From contig JAJEKV010000041.1 in NCBI GenBank assembly GCA_021234155.1, forward strand, positions 11,544,689 to 11,608,688: 64,000 nt of DNA. Direction: 5' to 3'. Below are positions 25,301 to 37,890 of the stretch, piece by piece (position 1 is the first letter of the stretch; each line of letters opens with the position of its first letter). The notes beneath the pieces were generated by a model. The model was given only the letters and a program-made list of their open reading frames with translations. It ran no database searches and was not told the DNA's origin. The translations under genes and the position numbers were made by a program. The stretch is from Isoetes taiwanensis. Taxonomy: Eukaryota; Streptophyta; Lycopodiopsida; Isoetales; Isoetaceae.

Positions 25301-26815
25301 TTTTTTTTTTTTTTTTTGAAGGATGTCAAACTTTATTCAATATCCAAAGAAAGTACATGTATAATTGCAGAGGCAGGAATAAAATCTCAGCCGACAAAGA
25401 TAATCCACTGAGTGGAGCAACCTGCCTATGCAAGAGATGATATACCCAAAAATTCATCAAAAATCAAGTGTTTCTTCTCGAACATAGGTACACCTTTATC
25501 AATCTATCTTGTGCCTCACGAAGAACTTGGTCAGCAGTAATTGTTAAGTCCTTGAAGATACACCACCGCCGGCTTTTCCAGATAGACAACACCAACCAAC
25601 CTCACGCTAAATGAAAAGCTTGCCGCTGCAACATGTTCCAAATGGAGGGATAGATACCAAGAAGCACCTGCTGGCTAGCCAAGGCCACATGAAAGAGAGA
25701 CAACAACCACAACCAAACTGGCCAGACTTGGTCGCAAAGAAAAAAACAGTGCTTGAGAGTCTCAAGTTGCCGCTTACACAATGGACAAAGTTCTAACATA
25801 TTGAGAACAAACTTATGGACCAACATATTAACCCGCAGACATCTATGAAGGATCTGCCACCACAAGAAAAAAACTTTGGGATGAAGCAATTTATCCCAAG
25901 CCCAAGACCATATTCACTTCCACTGAGGAAGGGGAAGATGAAGCTGCCAACTAGCCCGACGGGGACAATGTCAATGTCCACCAGCTTTTGATATAAAGAA
26001 TGCACAAGACGTTGTGCATTAACAATTTGGGGACCAATCCAAATATGCATATTAGGTGGTTGGGAGGGAGTAGCTAGCAAGTATATTGGCCACCTCTTGC
26101 CAAATAGCTCTGTCCCATCGAGATAGCATGAACTTAGTATGAAAAGCAGCACAAAGCAACAAAGGACCAGCCTCATACCAAGCATCAACTGTGAAGATGC
26201 CAACAAGCCTCCAAGGCTGCTTCAATGGATATACTGTAGCACACATAGGCATATGGTTATTGAGAGGAATCCACCAGCATGGAGCACTTAACTGTATACA
26301 AGCATCAAGATTGATTTGAAACAAGGCTCGAATTGTCTCCCAAGAATCAAGTAGGCCATTTAAGAAGGGGAAGCATTAGGATATGGGTGAAACTGTAAAA
26401 AAGAGACACCAAAGAAGAGATGCCTTAAGTTTTGGTTTCCCAAAAGAAACACACTGCCCAAGTTCTTGCGTAACCAACCTCATTCCAGATGAATGGACCA
26501 TGCCCACCCGGTAGCGATGAACTTAGAGATCATAATTTTACTCTGTAAGGCAAAGTCAACCATACCTAGTCCACCCGCAAATCTTGGCTTGATATATGTT
26601 GACCAAGCAACCTTCACAACCACACCTGTTTCAGTACCAACCCAAGTGAAGTTGCGAACAATTGCTATAACCTCCTAAAATTTTGATTGTGATGCCAACA
26701 CTGCAGATGCCATATAAACATGAGTGTTGTTGAGAATATGCTTAACAACTATTATCCTCCCTGCCAAAGAGAGCTTAGATGTATTCCACCAGAAAAGATG
26801 CTTACCCAAGCAGGA
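25301..26815 (-). mobile_element. LINE B, 5'-truncated L1-type ORF2 3' end
   Basis: A T-run at 25301-25317 is the poly(A) tail seen from the plus strand. Reading upstream on the minus strand, the zinc knuckle LCPLCKRQLETLKHCFFLC lies at about 25785-25730 and a linker at 26320-25900. The RT C-terminal motifs SLAGRIIVVKHILNNTHVY and FAGGLGMVDFALQSKIM lie at about 26790-26530. Stops and frameshifts are scattered through it. The 5' end is lost within the thumb region at about 26815. It is the same family as LINE A by its linker and knuckle. Confidence 0.88.
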
Positions 26816-27192
26816 TAATTGACATGGGATTTCTTCTTACCTTCAGTAACCAGAATGCATGCATTCGAGTCATTCTATGCAATCTCTTACTCCGCAAGAT
26901 ATTCGTCTGAACTCCTTTTAGAAACAATTGAAAACATAATCTTTCTTTTTTGCCTCTTATTTGTGGGCATCCAATTAGCATATTATGTACAAAGTCAGCC
27001 CTCGTCACAAATCTCGATCTTCTATTTTTGATATATTAGCATAGCTTCCTGATTCCTCACTACTTTTTCTAGGGATTGCCCGTTGGGCAATCAAAAAAGA
27101 AGAAAAAGAAAGAGGCTATGGCACTGCACCTCTTTTGCTAATATGAGTTGTTACATGTGACTTTACGTTTCTAGACATGAACTTATAATTAT

Positions 27193-27660
27193 CAAATTTG
27201 CAAAAATAATATTTGGCACGAGCTGATTGTAAAATTTGCGCCGTATTGAAATAAGTTGAGAACCACATGTTTTAATGTATTATTGTGCATACATATTCAA
27301 ACTTGCAGAAACAATGTGGCATGAGCCGATTGTAAAATTTATGCCATATTGAAATAAGATGAAAGCTACATCCATGTTTGTCAAGTATAATTTAGGCCGT
27401 TATATGGGCTGAGAAATTGTTGTATCGAATTGGTTTTTCTCCCTACTTTAGACGTCTATTTTTGCATATAAACTCGAGATCCCTATAGGTTGAATCCACA
27501 TTCATCAAGAGCAACACAATATTTAAAGGTAGTACTTAACAAGATGAGATCCATGTCCTTTTTTGCCAGGCATAATTTTGGTCATGTAGACTCGAGATTC
27601 ATGTAGGATTGAATCCACGTACATCAAGAGCAACATAAAATTGAAAGATAGTAATATGAT
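27193..27660. repeat. two pairs of direct duplications inside the element
   Basis: 'gattgtaaaattt(g/a)(c/t)gcc' with flanks occurs at about 27193-27262 and 27297-27365. 'actcgagat(c/t)c' followed by 'ttgaatccac' and 'catcaagagcaaca' occurs at about 27472-27535 and 27590-27655. Confidence 0.75.
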
Positions 27661-28045
27661 TTTGATGGCAGAATTGTGTTTCCAATGCATTCAACGTGGT
27701 CTTTCATCCATGCAACTTATATATAGAAGCCCATGATATAGATTCAGTTGTAACAAGTAACAAGTAAATTATCTCTGCAGGTATGCTATATTTTATTTAC
27801 TTATACAATACTCTGAAATATAAGGTCGAAATTCATAGTTACATGAAGTTTGAAGAGTATTTCAGTCTCTTGAAGCTTTCATGTATTTGATGTTCCTGCT
27901 AATTAAATGTCTATTGAGCCTATAATTGATAATCGAATTTTAAATATATTTGGAGAATATGGTTTTGCGTGTATACCATTTGCCAATATATGTCTTTGAT
28001 GTTAAGTAATAGGTTTGACCAAGTTTAGATGAACTATTATTGTAG

Positions 28046-28477
28046 GATCTGGACAAATATGCTTTTGTAGTTCTTTATGCAACAAGTACATCAATCTATT
28101 GCTCATGCAGTATCTGAAGATTGCTATAGGAGCAAAGTAGAGTGAGTTAAGAAATATTAGAATGAACTTCTTCCTCGATTATGTAGTACTTAAAATATGA
28201 TTTAAAATTCTAAAGATCATAGACGATGGAATCTAATTATCAAATGATCACCATATGAATTTGGATAATGAAGTCCCAAAAAGTTGAGAGAATATAAAAA
28301 TTGTAATAGTCATGCGATCTGAATAAATATACTTCTGTAGTTCTTTATGCAACAAGTACATCAATGTATTGCTCATGCAGTATCTGAAGATTTCTATAGG
28401 AGCAAAGTAGAGTGAGTTAAGAAATACTAGAATGAACTTCTTCCTCGGTTATGTAGTACTTAAAATATAATTTAAAA
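28046..28477. repeat. 162-bp direct repeat with 270-bp offset
   Basis: The segments 28046-28207 and 28316-28477 are nearly identical, both starting 'gatctg(g/a)a' and including 'ttctttatgcaacaagtaca'. The second copy runs straight into the terminal hairpin. Confidence 0.9.
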
Positions 28478-28506
28478 GCCTGGCATTGCCGGGCATACGT
28501 TTCTAG

Positions 28507-30601
28507 TATATCTAAAAATGGTATGACAACTTGCCAATAACAATGTCGAATGGTCTCTAGAAACCATACGAAACACATGCCTGATAACAAAATCAATTTG
28601 TAGTATCCAAAAAGACCCCTAGGTTCTTATTGTATATTAAGGTAAGGTTGCTTAATTGAAGCAAAATAGCCTAGTTATTAAACACAAAATAGTAATGTAA
28701 TTTCTTTTAGCACATTACCTAGTATAAACTTCGGACCTTCATATACTACGAAAAGCATTCCTCTAGTAGATAGATATGCAAGGATAAAAAAAGGATAAAA
28801 AATGTAGTGAGGACAATTACCAGTGATTGGTAGGCCAACATGAAGATGGAATTTTTGTTCGCAAGGAAAAGCTGTGGATGGAAGTCTTATAGCCAAATTA
28901 CTTCAAGTTATTGTCTTCATGTCTAGCCTTGCATTATCTAAATCCCTATGCAAATGCCCTTACATCTATTTCCTCTCTAGGAATTTCTCTTCTATATCTT
29001 TCGGGTGTATTATCATTTGGAGTGTCTCAAACAATTTTTCTTCCATTGGATTACAAAATATCATGCAGAATATCCCATGGGGTAACTTCGGATCTGTTGG
29101 CTGCAAACCAAGATGGGGTCAAATTGCCTCATTTTGACCTGCTTCATAAGGAAGCCATCCTAAAAACCAATCTAATGGTTCTAACACAAGTCAATGTCTG
29201 ATGCAATAAAACAATCCTCAAACTTCACATAACAGATTTGAATTCTTGATACAAATCGAGCTTGCAATACATCTTGATGGGGTTCAACTCCCCAGGCTCA
29301 ATAATCTGTGTATATTATTTTTTGCAGAGTGTGAGAGTGCTTATGGATGGTGGTAATCACTCAGATGTCACTAAGTGCGGGTGCTCTGAGCGACATCAGA
29401 GTGATTACTTCCATGCATAAGCTTCTGCAAAGCGGATTATTGTACAAATCAATCTTAAATGCAAGTAAGCGGCCTCATTCACGTTCAAAGATAAGATAAG
29501 ATAAGATGAATTTTTACGTCCACTGGAACCCAACGGGTTATGGGACGGCACATGCAAGGGCAACAGCCCATCTAAAACCTGGGGACTAGGCCCCAACACC
29601 AAACACAATAACCAAATATTAAAAGGCTACCAATAAGAGATACATAACAACCAGAAGTACACATTACATACCAGCATGGTATTCCAATACGAATACAGCA
29701 AAAAAAGCATACGGTTGCCCATCTATTTGCCATCGGTATTCGATCGGCAGATTCCATTCCATTTAAATCGGTCCCATATCGCATGGTTGGAGGCGATTAG
29801 GGATTGTGTTGTGTGCTTAAAGCTCAAGATTTTACAGTTGTTTTCGGCACCTAACTTCGTAAGGTATGTCCGAACCATGCCCATGAAGTATTAGCTCTTC
29901 AACAAGGCCGATTTTAATGGAAATAGAGCTAGCAGAATGGTGCACATGAAATGCTTTTTTTAATTTCCTGCAGCTCTAAACTTTGTATCAATGCAAAAGA
30001 TGTTTTTTGAACATGGCTGGACAAAGAATCAATGCTTTCGTTTGTTTAGGGTTTTCCATTCAAACTACATCTGTTTCTGCTAGTAAATTACTTCCATCTT
30101 TTACATGTGTTTGACATAAATTTCAGCGGACTCAATAACAGCTACTTCTGCCAGCAATTCCTGCTATTCGTGCCTCTTATCTTGAAAAATTGAACACACT
30201 GAATTGGAGTTTGATATGCAAGATATCCCAGATGCAGCAACAAGATATAACACATAAGATTTCAGATTCTGTTACAAGGGGGCTGGAATGGAAGGAAATT
30301 CAAATGCTAAGTAAATTCATTCATGAACTTTTTTTGGCGAATAAATTCTTCGATTTTCTTCTAGCTTATTCCAATCTGGATAGGTAGTAGATGCTTTCAA
30401 GAAATGATCAGACCATTTGAAAGGAAGAAAAATCTGATTGGCAGTTGTGGAACAAAACTGATATGGTTGGGGCTGAAAAGATGATACCAGTTTTACTAGC
30501 TTATCACGCAAACAAATCTGATATTCCCAAGTTCATTTTAAAGCACATGTTGAAGAAAATGAGATATTTGCATTTTCTCGTTACTAGGTACGTTGGTGTT
30601 G
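28507..30601. other. unassigned sequence upstream of YrdC, with a possible retroelement tail
   Basis: At 29495-29680 the minus strand reads like a non-LTR element 3' end closing in a TTATC pentanucleotide run ('cttatcttatcttatc', about 29488-29507). No coding supports that. The plus-strand reading near 30190-30387 is open for 65 codons, directly upstream of the YrdC gene, but its last codons and the following stops do not splice obviously into it. No promoter motif stands out. Confidence 0.3.
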
Positions 30602-31724
30602 ATGGTTATATTGCAATCTTTCCCTTGCTGTAGCAAATTATTTACCACCACCGCCATTCATGGGCTACCTATAGCGAAGTCACAAGGACTGGGAATCAAA
30701 ATAATCAATCAGATGGCTTTTAAGTGCGTAACAAAGGATGCTGATATTGCACCAGACATGGGTGCAGTGTTAGCAGCAGTACCAAACCATGTTGATGAAG
30801 CAGTTAGTGCTTTGAGGGCGGGCCATGTCATAGCAGTGCCAACAGACACACTTTATGGGCTTGCTTGTGATGCATGGTATGATGATTAATGCAACATAGC
30901 TATAGGGAAACGGTAGCTTAAAGTATTTCTAACTCTTTACGTGCTCTGCTTTCATTTTCTTCCATCTTTAGCTCTGCAACTGCCATTCAGAAGATTTACG
31001 AGATCAAAGGAAGATCTTTGACAACTCCTTTAGCTGTATGTGTTGCTGATGTGGAAGACTTTGGGCATTACGCAATGGTAGACCATCTGCCAAAGGGCCT
31101 TCTGTATGAGGTGCTTCCTGGGCCAGTTACTCTTGTACTAAATCGTGGTTCGTATTTGGCTCTTTAATTTCTTATATGTAGACACTGATGATGCTGTAAA
31201 TGTGTGAAAAATTTCGCTTTATTGGTGAATGTAGGTGACAACAGTATACTGGATGAGTCCTTAAATCCTGGCATCTCAAGCATTGGGATACGTGTCCCTG
31301 ACACCAATTTTATACGAATGATCGCCCGATCTCTTAAGGGTGCTTTAGCTCTGACTAGTGCAAATCCCAGTTCCCAACCAAGTACTATACGAATAGAAGA
31401 ATTTAAGAACTTGTGGCCAGAATGCAAGTTTATATTTGACGCCGGCCTTCTACCTGCTGGACGTTCAGGCTCCACTATCGTAGACCTCACTACACCAGGA
31501 TATTATAAGATTTTGCGGCCTGGAAGGTGAGTCCATGTAGTTTGTTTGATCAACTGGTCCCATTCTAATCCCCCACCTTGGCTTCAGTGCTCTGCAGCCA
31601 ACTACATCTGTGCTCTCCAAGTTTGGTCTGTCTGAACTTAAGCTATCTCTGTAATCCAACCTGAAGCGTGCTTCATAAGCTGCTATTTTTCAGGTACCAG
31701 TTCTGGCTGAGACAGTTAGATTGA
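30602..31724 (+). CDS. YRDC: threonylcarbamoyl-AMP synthase (YrdC/Sua5 domain protein)
   Basis: Exons 30602-30876, 30972-31147, 31235-31526 and 31694-31724 join with GT-AG borders and consistent phase into 257 codons plus TGA. The enzyme makes L-threonylcarbamoyl-AMP from threonine, bicarbonate and ATP for the t6A modification at position 37 of ANN-decoding tRNAs. Family signs are PTDTLYGL (residues 80-87), the KGR nucleotide-binding motif (104-106), LPGPVTLVL, GIRVP (168-172) and TSAN (191-194). Residues 1-37, rich in Ser, Thr, Lys and Cys and poor in acids, could be an organelle targeting peptide; an in-frame ATG at 30713 would give a version without it. The last exon adds only about ten residues (YQFWLRQLD) and does not resemble the usual C-terminus, so the 3' end may be mis-modelled. 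The frame is intact, unlike every other recognised gene here. Confidence 0.88.
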
Positions 31725-34379
31725 TTGAAGGATTTGGCAGAATTACTTTAACCTACTTTTTGCATCATATCTATTTACTGATCTCTTCTTGCCTGGGATT
31801 TTTTGGGCTTATTATCTCTTTGTTTGACGATGCTCCATTTTGAAGAAAGTTCATGAACAGATAGAGCTATTCATTTTAGTCATAACACTTCATGACCTGC
31901 AGTCTAAAACAGCATTGATATCTTCCTTTTGTAATGTAGACGGCAGGGCAAATGCTTCTCAAACTGAACTACCTGACCGTTCTCTGTCTTCATGATTAAT
32001 AGACAATGCTTTGCAAGCTGAAGAATTAACAAGGCATTTTACATCTTCAGAGTTAATATGCTGGGTCGACTAAGATCCATTAACATCTACTTCTAGGGTT
32101 ATGAGATCAAAGTACATGCGACATGCAAATGAGTAATGTTTACGTTTCTGAAGATGTGGCGTTCACCGTTCTGGCCGGACTAAAATAGTTCATTACATTA
32201 ACTTTTGGGCCTTTCTAAAATCAAGCCTCCGGAAAGGACTGATTGTGTTTTTATGTTGCTGATGTTTTATGTTCTTGAACATTCACTATGAGTTCGCGAT
32301 TTTATCATCTCTCTATTGTGGCTCTTAAATGAGAACATTGAAGTTATCTTTGCTTGGCGTGGAGTTTTTGTGTATTTTTTTGGAGCTACATTTCTAGTTG
32401 TAATGCTTTACGAGCTGCTGCTAAGAGGGGGAAAATTAAAAGGGAATGATGGTTGCTGTAGGTCATGTTCTCTGACCCCTATCAGCTCATGGAGTTTTTC
32501 TGAGTTAAGCACATTGCCTGCTTGGTCATATAACTTTATGGGCTTGATTAGACTGCACGGCTCGTCACATGAACTAGTTATCTATTAGGTTTAGAATCAT
32601 AACCTGAATCATACCGCTGACATGCCCTTGCCGTTCGAGATGAGCATTGTTGGATCTCTATAGAGACTTATGGTCAGTAGGCAGGAAAGGAAATGGTCCT
32701 TCTGAGAGATCCTTTTTATGCCACATTAGCCTTATGAGTTCATGTGTGACAACATGGGTCTACTCATAAGAGTTTGTAGAAAATGTACTCTCTGTTGCTG
32801 GATAAAGCATTGGTAATGCAATGACACAAACTTTGCCTCCAGAAGTTCAGGGAGTGGTTCTTGAGGGTTTACAATGCCGATGCTTTATGATATTGAGGGT
32901 ATGAAGGCTATCAAGCAGGGGTTATTCTGTTCCTTTTTGTAAGAAGCATTAGAAGTGACCGCTCTGGTATGTGCTTTACCATACAAAGGGCGAAGGTGCT
33001 CGGTGTCCCTAATGAGACCATAGATGCACACAGCATTTGTGGCTAGCTTTTATGAAGCCAGCCACATGGGATTGAGAGCAATTACAGGCCATCAACCCTT
33101 CCCCCTCAGGCTGTTGGCTCTGCAACTAGGACAAAAATCAAGCAGAAACTGGGAAACCAGAGAAGGTAACTTCATAGAAATCATAAAATGAAGAGAACCA
33201 GAGAATATGAACATGAGATCAGAGAAGATGAGCACAGCATTTATGAAGTTTTTATGAAGCAAGCCACATGGGTCAGAGCAGCCACATGGGCTAGAGTAGT
33301 TACAGGGCCACTATGACCTTGAGTTTAACAGAGCAGTCAACCTTAATACTTCCTACCATTGTAAACCCAAACCCCTTCAACCTAATTGAATATATGTAGG
33401 GTTCACATGGTGCATTTTTTTCATGTCATTCCCATCTGCTTCTTGGAGACCAATAATACGTAATGGTTGGACCCTATCGTTGGAAATCAATCACTGGAGA
33501 TCAATTCTCAGATGTCACGTCTGATTCTCTGCCTCAACAAGAAATGGCTCTATCTGCAATGCTACGTCTATTGGCCCACTAGTTTACACATACTGCTTTG
33601 TTTAGCATCTCAAATAAGAAGTGCTCTTAGAAGCTTAAAATAGACATGTCTATGTCTATCATCTCCACCCTCTCTATGTATCATCCATTGGCTTAGGTGT
33701 TAGAGATTCCTCATGCAAAGTATCGAATCTTGCAACCAGCACCGAAGTGAATCCAGAATTGCTAGCAACAGTAAAGTATAACATGGATAGCAATTCAAAC
33801 TAATATCTGATCTCCAAACTTGCTGTTGTGCTTCCTACTGTTGTGCCTGAAAGAACCATACCATTCATTATATCATGTAAAAGTTGACAACATTGGTAAC
33901 AGAGGCTTTCCTTTATCAACCAAATTGTCTCCATATTCTCGAAGAAATTGAAGTTCAAGTTCTCGATTGCTTATTTCAAAATTTGCAAGAGTGTGGATGT
34001 CCTCATGTGATGAACATGACAGAGCCTCAAATTCCTGCTCCTGCCCCTCCTATACCATCACACTACCATGTTCACTTGTTCAATTGTTGGGCTCTCATGT
34101 TGGAATACTACATTGTCCACCATCTATGGTATTGTACGTTGGTCTTGAGACTCCCAAACACACCCCACTTTCTTTTTATTCTAGTCATGTTGCTGCTTTT
34201 GGGATGTCTTCCCATCCCTAGTGCTAAATGAAGATCGATTCAAGTAAGGAAGCAATACACCCCAATATTTCTTCTAGCTACCATGATATGAACCGGATTC
34301 AAATATGCTATAACAAGCACCAAGTAAAGGTTTGATTCAAGTAAGGAAGAAATACCACTCTAATATTGCTTCTAAGACT
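31725..34379. other. 3' region of YrdC and unassigned sequence
   Basis: The first few hundred bases probably hold the YrdC 3' UTR. At about 33689-33740 the text 'ttggcttaggtgttagag' followed by 'gtatcgaatcttgc' resembles pol III A- and B-box spacing, possibly a SINE relic. Imperfect duplications occur at 33030-33330 ('agccacatggg' three times) and at 34230-34380 ('gattcaagtaaggaag' twice). The 115-codon frame at 33884-34231 is unrecognised. Confidence 0.3.
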
Positions 34380-37047
34380 GAGAGGGAATCAAAGTGAAAT
34401 TAACTTCTGGGACAAAAAAGTACCTACGAGTTTCAAGTAATATTTGCATAATCACTTCCAGACTTTTTTCGCTGAGAAATATCTTCCCTTTCAATCAGAA
34501 ATGCGAGATGTTATTTTCTCTAGGATTTTCCCCATCATCTCTGATAAGTAGCGCGAGTCAATAGAGACGGCTATGACAGCTGATGATTTAGGTTCGGCAG
34601 ACTTTGAACTGAAAAGAGGCAAATGCCCAGGTTTGGATGGTTTGCCAATTGAGTTCTTCGAGGAGTATTGGGAATGGCAGCCAGATGTGTATGATGCATT
34701 CTGTGACTTTCGGCGCTCCACTGCTTTGGATAGAATTTTAAACACATGTGCCATCTCACTCATCCCCAAGGTCAAGGATCCTCAGACTATTTCAGACTGA
34801 CGACCAATCACTTTGTTGTCATCCGTATATAAGATCTTCGCCAAGGCTTTTACAGAGCAGGTAAAGGACATCTTGGCAGAGTCTATTTCAATAACCCAGT
34901 CAAGTTTTCTTCCAAAGCGATGTATGCTTGATTTTGCAAAGGCTCATGACAGTGTTAGCTGGGAATTCATGCATCGATGTATGTTAAGACTGGGATTTGG
35001 GGAATAATTCACATCAAATATTATGAAGCTGCATGTCTCTGCTCGGGCGACTGTTACGTTTCGTGGTGAGCCGTCAAATGCCTTCTCACTCGGTCGTGGT
35101 ATTTGCCATGGATGCCTTTTAGCACCATTGCTTTTCACAATTGCTGCAGAGGCTTTGTCGCAGTTATTCACCGTTGCAACCACAGAGGGATTTCTCCATG
35201 GTCTTGCAATGGAGGACGACACACAAGAGGTTTGCAATCAATATGCAGATGACACGTTCCTCTTCCTAATTGCTAAGGTTGAGAATCTTGCAGCTGCCAA
35301 AATACTCTTAAACACTTTTGCACTGGCTTCCGGTGTCCTTGTGGGGTGGCAGAAGTGTACAGCTTTGTGGACATTGGATACTCCAGCTCCAGCGTGTATT
35401 CATGATTATCCATGAAGATTATTTGCGCATGGACAGGCCATCAAGTTTTTAGGGATTCCAATTGGTATCCATATTACTATAGGAGCTGCATGGGAGGAGA
35501 TCATTAAGGGTTTGGAGAAGCACTTGTTTTGATAGTCCACCGCAAAGTTGTCTCTTGCGGGTTCCATTACAATGGCCAAGTCAGTCCTTAGTAGTACCCA
35601 TGTTTATATGCATCCTTACTGCTAGCCCCACAGATCAAAGTGCGTAAGCTCATTGCAATAGGTTGGGACTTTATATGGGCGGGTACTAAGGAAGGTGCTG
35701 TGATTAAGGTGGCTTGGTCGAAGTGCATCCTTCCAAAATGGGCAGGTGATCTGCATATGATGGACTTCTTATTCTTATTTCAAAGTTCATTTGGAGACTC
35801 CCGAATGATCAGGATGACTCTCCTGATTTACGCCTTCTTAGACAAGCTCTTGGTCACTGTATCCCTCTAGGCAAGAAGGCTGTCAAACCAGTCCTACCTT
35901 GGGCTTTATTTCAGACTCTGCAGCCTTCTCCAAGTGCGTCTCCATTTTTGCGTGGCTTGTTGACAGCATGGAGGCAGTCAAACATCGTTTCTGGCCATGC
36001 CCCTCTATCCACACCCTATTGGAGACTCTATAGTGGTGGGCACCACTGCTTCCAGAATCTCAGCGCCTCCATTGCCAGCATCAATTCATCCTCTTGACGA
36101 TAGATTCTTACAGGTGTTGTCTCTATTCAAGCATAGTATGAAGCAGATCGCCTACTGTCTTGGCCTGAATTTCAGGCAAAGTTCCTGCTCTCTCGTTAGG
36201 ATGTATATCTATGGGAGAAGGTCGTAGAAAACTTGCCTCTTATAATGCAAGTTGATGTTGCTGAAAGGGTGCCATGGGACTGTCATGAAAATATTCACAA
36301 AGGCAAGCACTTTGTCAGATCAGTATATCACATTCTTTTAGCACCACAGCCCCTCCAGTTGCCAGATGGGTGGCACCTACAAGTTTCACAGCCCACTTTG
36401 TGTCATACATGGCGATGGCTTTGGGATAGGTTGCTCCACCCTAAGATCTCTGTACTATAGTGGCAGGTTATCCACAGGTGCCTGCGGGTTAATGCCTTCC
36501 GACATCGCTATGATCCTCGCATATCTGCAGTATGCCCGCTCTATCTATTCAACGTTGAGACTCTTTGATTGTTCTGAGGTTCAACTAGCGTGGTCCTGGC
36601 TACAAGGTTTGTTTAACAGTACATTGGACTGACGATGCATCCTCTTGGCGTCCTACCTCAACGCATGGCCTCCAGCTAAACAAAGGGCATTCTATCTTAG
36701 TTCAGATTGGCTCCTATAGTCGATATGGGAGCGTCGCAGACACCACATCTTTCAAGGCATTAATTAATCTGCACGTGGTGTTATTACGGTGGCCCAGAAA
36801 AAGATATTGACAGCCTATGAATGTTCCTCCCTTGAATCAGAAATGATGGAACGCATCTGGATTCAGTATCTTCGAATTGATTCTTATCGTTAGTCTCCTA
36901 TTTTGGAGTAAGTACATTGTGCTCCAGGCTCGTGCTCCTGTGGCATCTTTTTGTGCTTACACAATTAGATAAGACATGTAAATTTTGTATTTTTTATCTG
37001 ATTAATAAACTTTTTGGCTTTCATCCTTAAAAAAAAAAAGAAAAAAA
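34380..37047 (+). mobile_element. LINE C, L1-type ORF2 lacking the endonuclease
   Basis: RT motifs appear in order. GKCPGLDGLPIEFFEEYW is at about 34618-34672 and AISLIPKVKDP at 34750-34785. Motif A is degenerate at DFAKAHDSVSWEFM (34930-34971). Motif B reads GICHGCLLAPLLF (35098-35136) and motif C QYADDTFLF (35238-35265). SLAGSITMAKSVLSSTHVY follows at about 35550-35605. The C-terminal region runs to a stop near 36890, with an A-run at 37029-37047. Stops at 34798, 35005, 35413 and elsewhere disable it. The 5' part, including the endonuclease, is missing, and the exact 5' boundary is uncertain by about 100 bp. It is related to LINEs A, B and E. Confidence 0.9.
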
Positions 37048-37384
37048 GAGGGTACCGACGAGCCACCTCATGAAATCTCTTCATGAAATCTCTTCACTAG
37101 ATGGTTTTGCAAAATTCTTGCTGCTATAGAAAACTATGACTGTGAGCAATTAAAAAAAGGGGAAAGAAGAGGAAGAATGATGAAAGATAAGAAATATAAG
37201 CATCTCCTTCTATGAAAAGTAGTAATTTCGACAATAATTATCATTACAAAAAAAATATATATTGCGGCAGCAAAAGCCGCCACAAACATTTCAGAAATGA
37301 GGATCAATATGAACAACAACCGGTGTTAATTAAAATACAGTGTCTGGCTAGAAAACCCAGTTTCTTGCTCCATCAAATGCCCTA
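37048..37384. other. no recognisable gene
   Basis: AT-rich sequence following the LINE C tail. Confidence 0.35.
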
Positions 37385-37580
37385 TTAATAATCTCCAGGA
37401 TTCCCTTAGATTCCATAAAGGTTCCCTTGAGATTCTATTAGATTCTTTCAAGATTCCTTATTCCAAGAGATATGGAAAGATTCTGCAATATCCTTGAGAT
37501 TCTTCATTCTATGAGATTCATTCGACATTCGAGATTCTATAAGTTCTCAAAAGATTCCATAAGCTTCCTCGATATTCCAT
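37385..37580 (-). repeat. inverted outlier of the GAATCT short-period repeat
   Basis: AGATTC or GATTCC recurs at short intervals. Its complement, GGAATCT or GAATCT, is the motif of the array at 13.7-17.0 kb. This copy is about 190 bp, lies 20 kb away and is in the opposite orientation. Confidence 0.75.
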
Positions 37581-37857
37581 GAAGACTAGCTTACTTCCTT
37601 GCTTTTCTCTTGCTTGAGGGCCCATCAGACAAAGTCCGACGACTAATTGGAATTCGAGCTCGCTTCATTAATAAAATTAGATGTTTAGTTATCATTGAAT
37701 AAAAATTGCTTCTTCCTCTAAAACCCATTCTTGTATTCATTGTTACCATAATGATTATTTTTCATTTTTCCATGTGTCAATATCTCAACATATATAAGGC
37801 AGTTCCAATTTCTGTTTGATTGTAATATTTTTTCCCCAGCAATAAGTTTGGGGGCGA

Positions 37858-37890
37858 CACGTGGATGAGTTCCTAAAGCGGCGACACGTG
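37858..37890. promoter_or_regulatory. paired G-box/ABRE-like motifs
   Basis: CGACACGTGG (core CACGTG at 37858-37863) and CGACACGTGTCC (core 37885-37890) lie 27 bp apart. Paired ACGT-core boxes are the usual arrangement of abscisic-acid or light responsive bZIP sites. A short open region with no recognisable product follows on the plus strand (37942-38263). LINE D interrupts this sequence from 38267, so any gene downstream has been split. Confidence 0.4.

Larger units (their letters stand above)
27068..28506 (+). mobile_element. candidate compact Helitron/Helentron-like element
   Basis: The left end is TCTAGG followed by the hairpin GATTGCCCGTTGGGCAATC (27074-27092, 8-bp stem, 3-nt loop). The right end is the hairpin GCCTGGCATTGCCGGGC (28478-28494), 8 nt, then CTAG at 28503-28506 and a T. 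The flanks are T on both sides, which suits the T-T insertion preference reported for the Helentron branch better than the A-T of canonical Helitrons. No Rep/helicase coding is present, so it would be non-autonomous. The interior is made of direct duplications. The right end is well supported; the left boundary is inferred. Confidence 0.45.
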
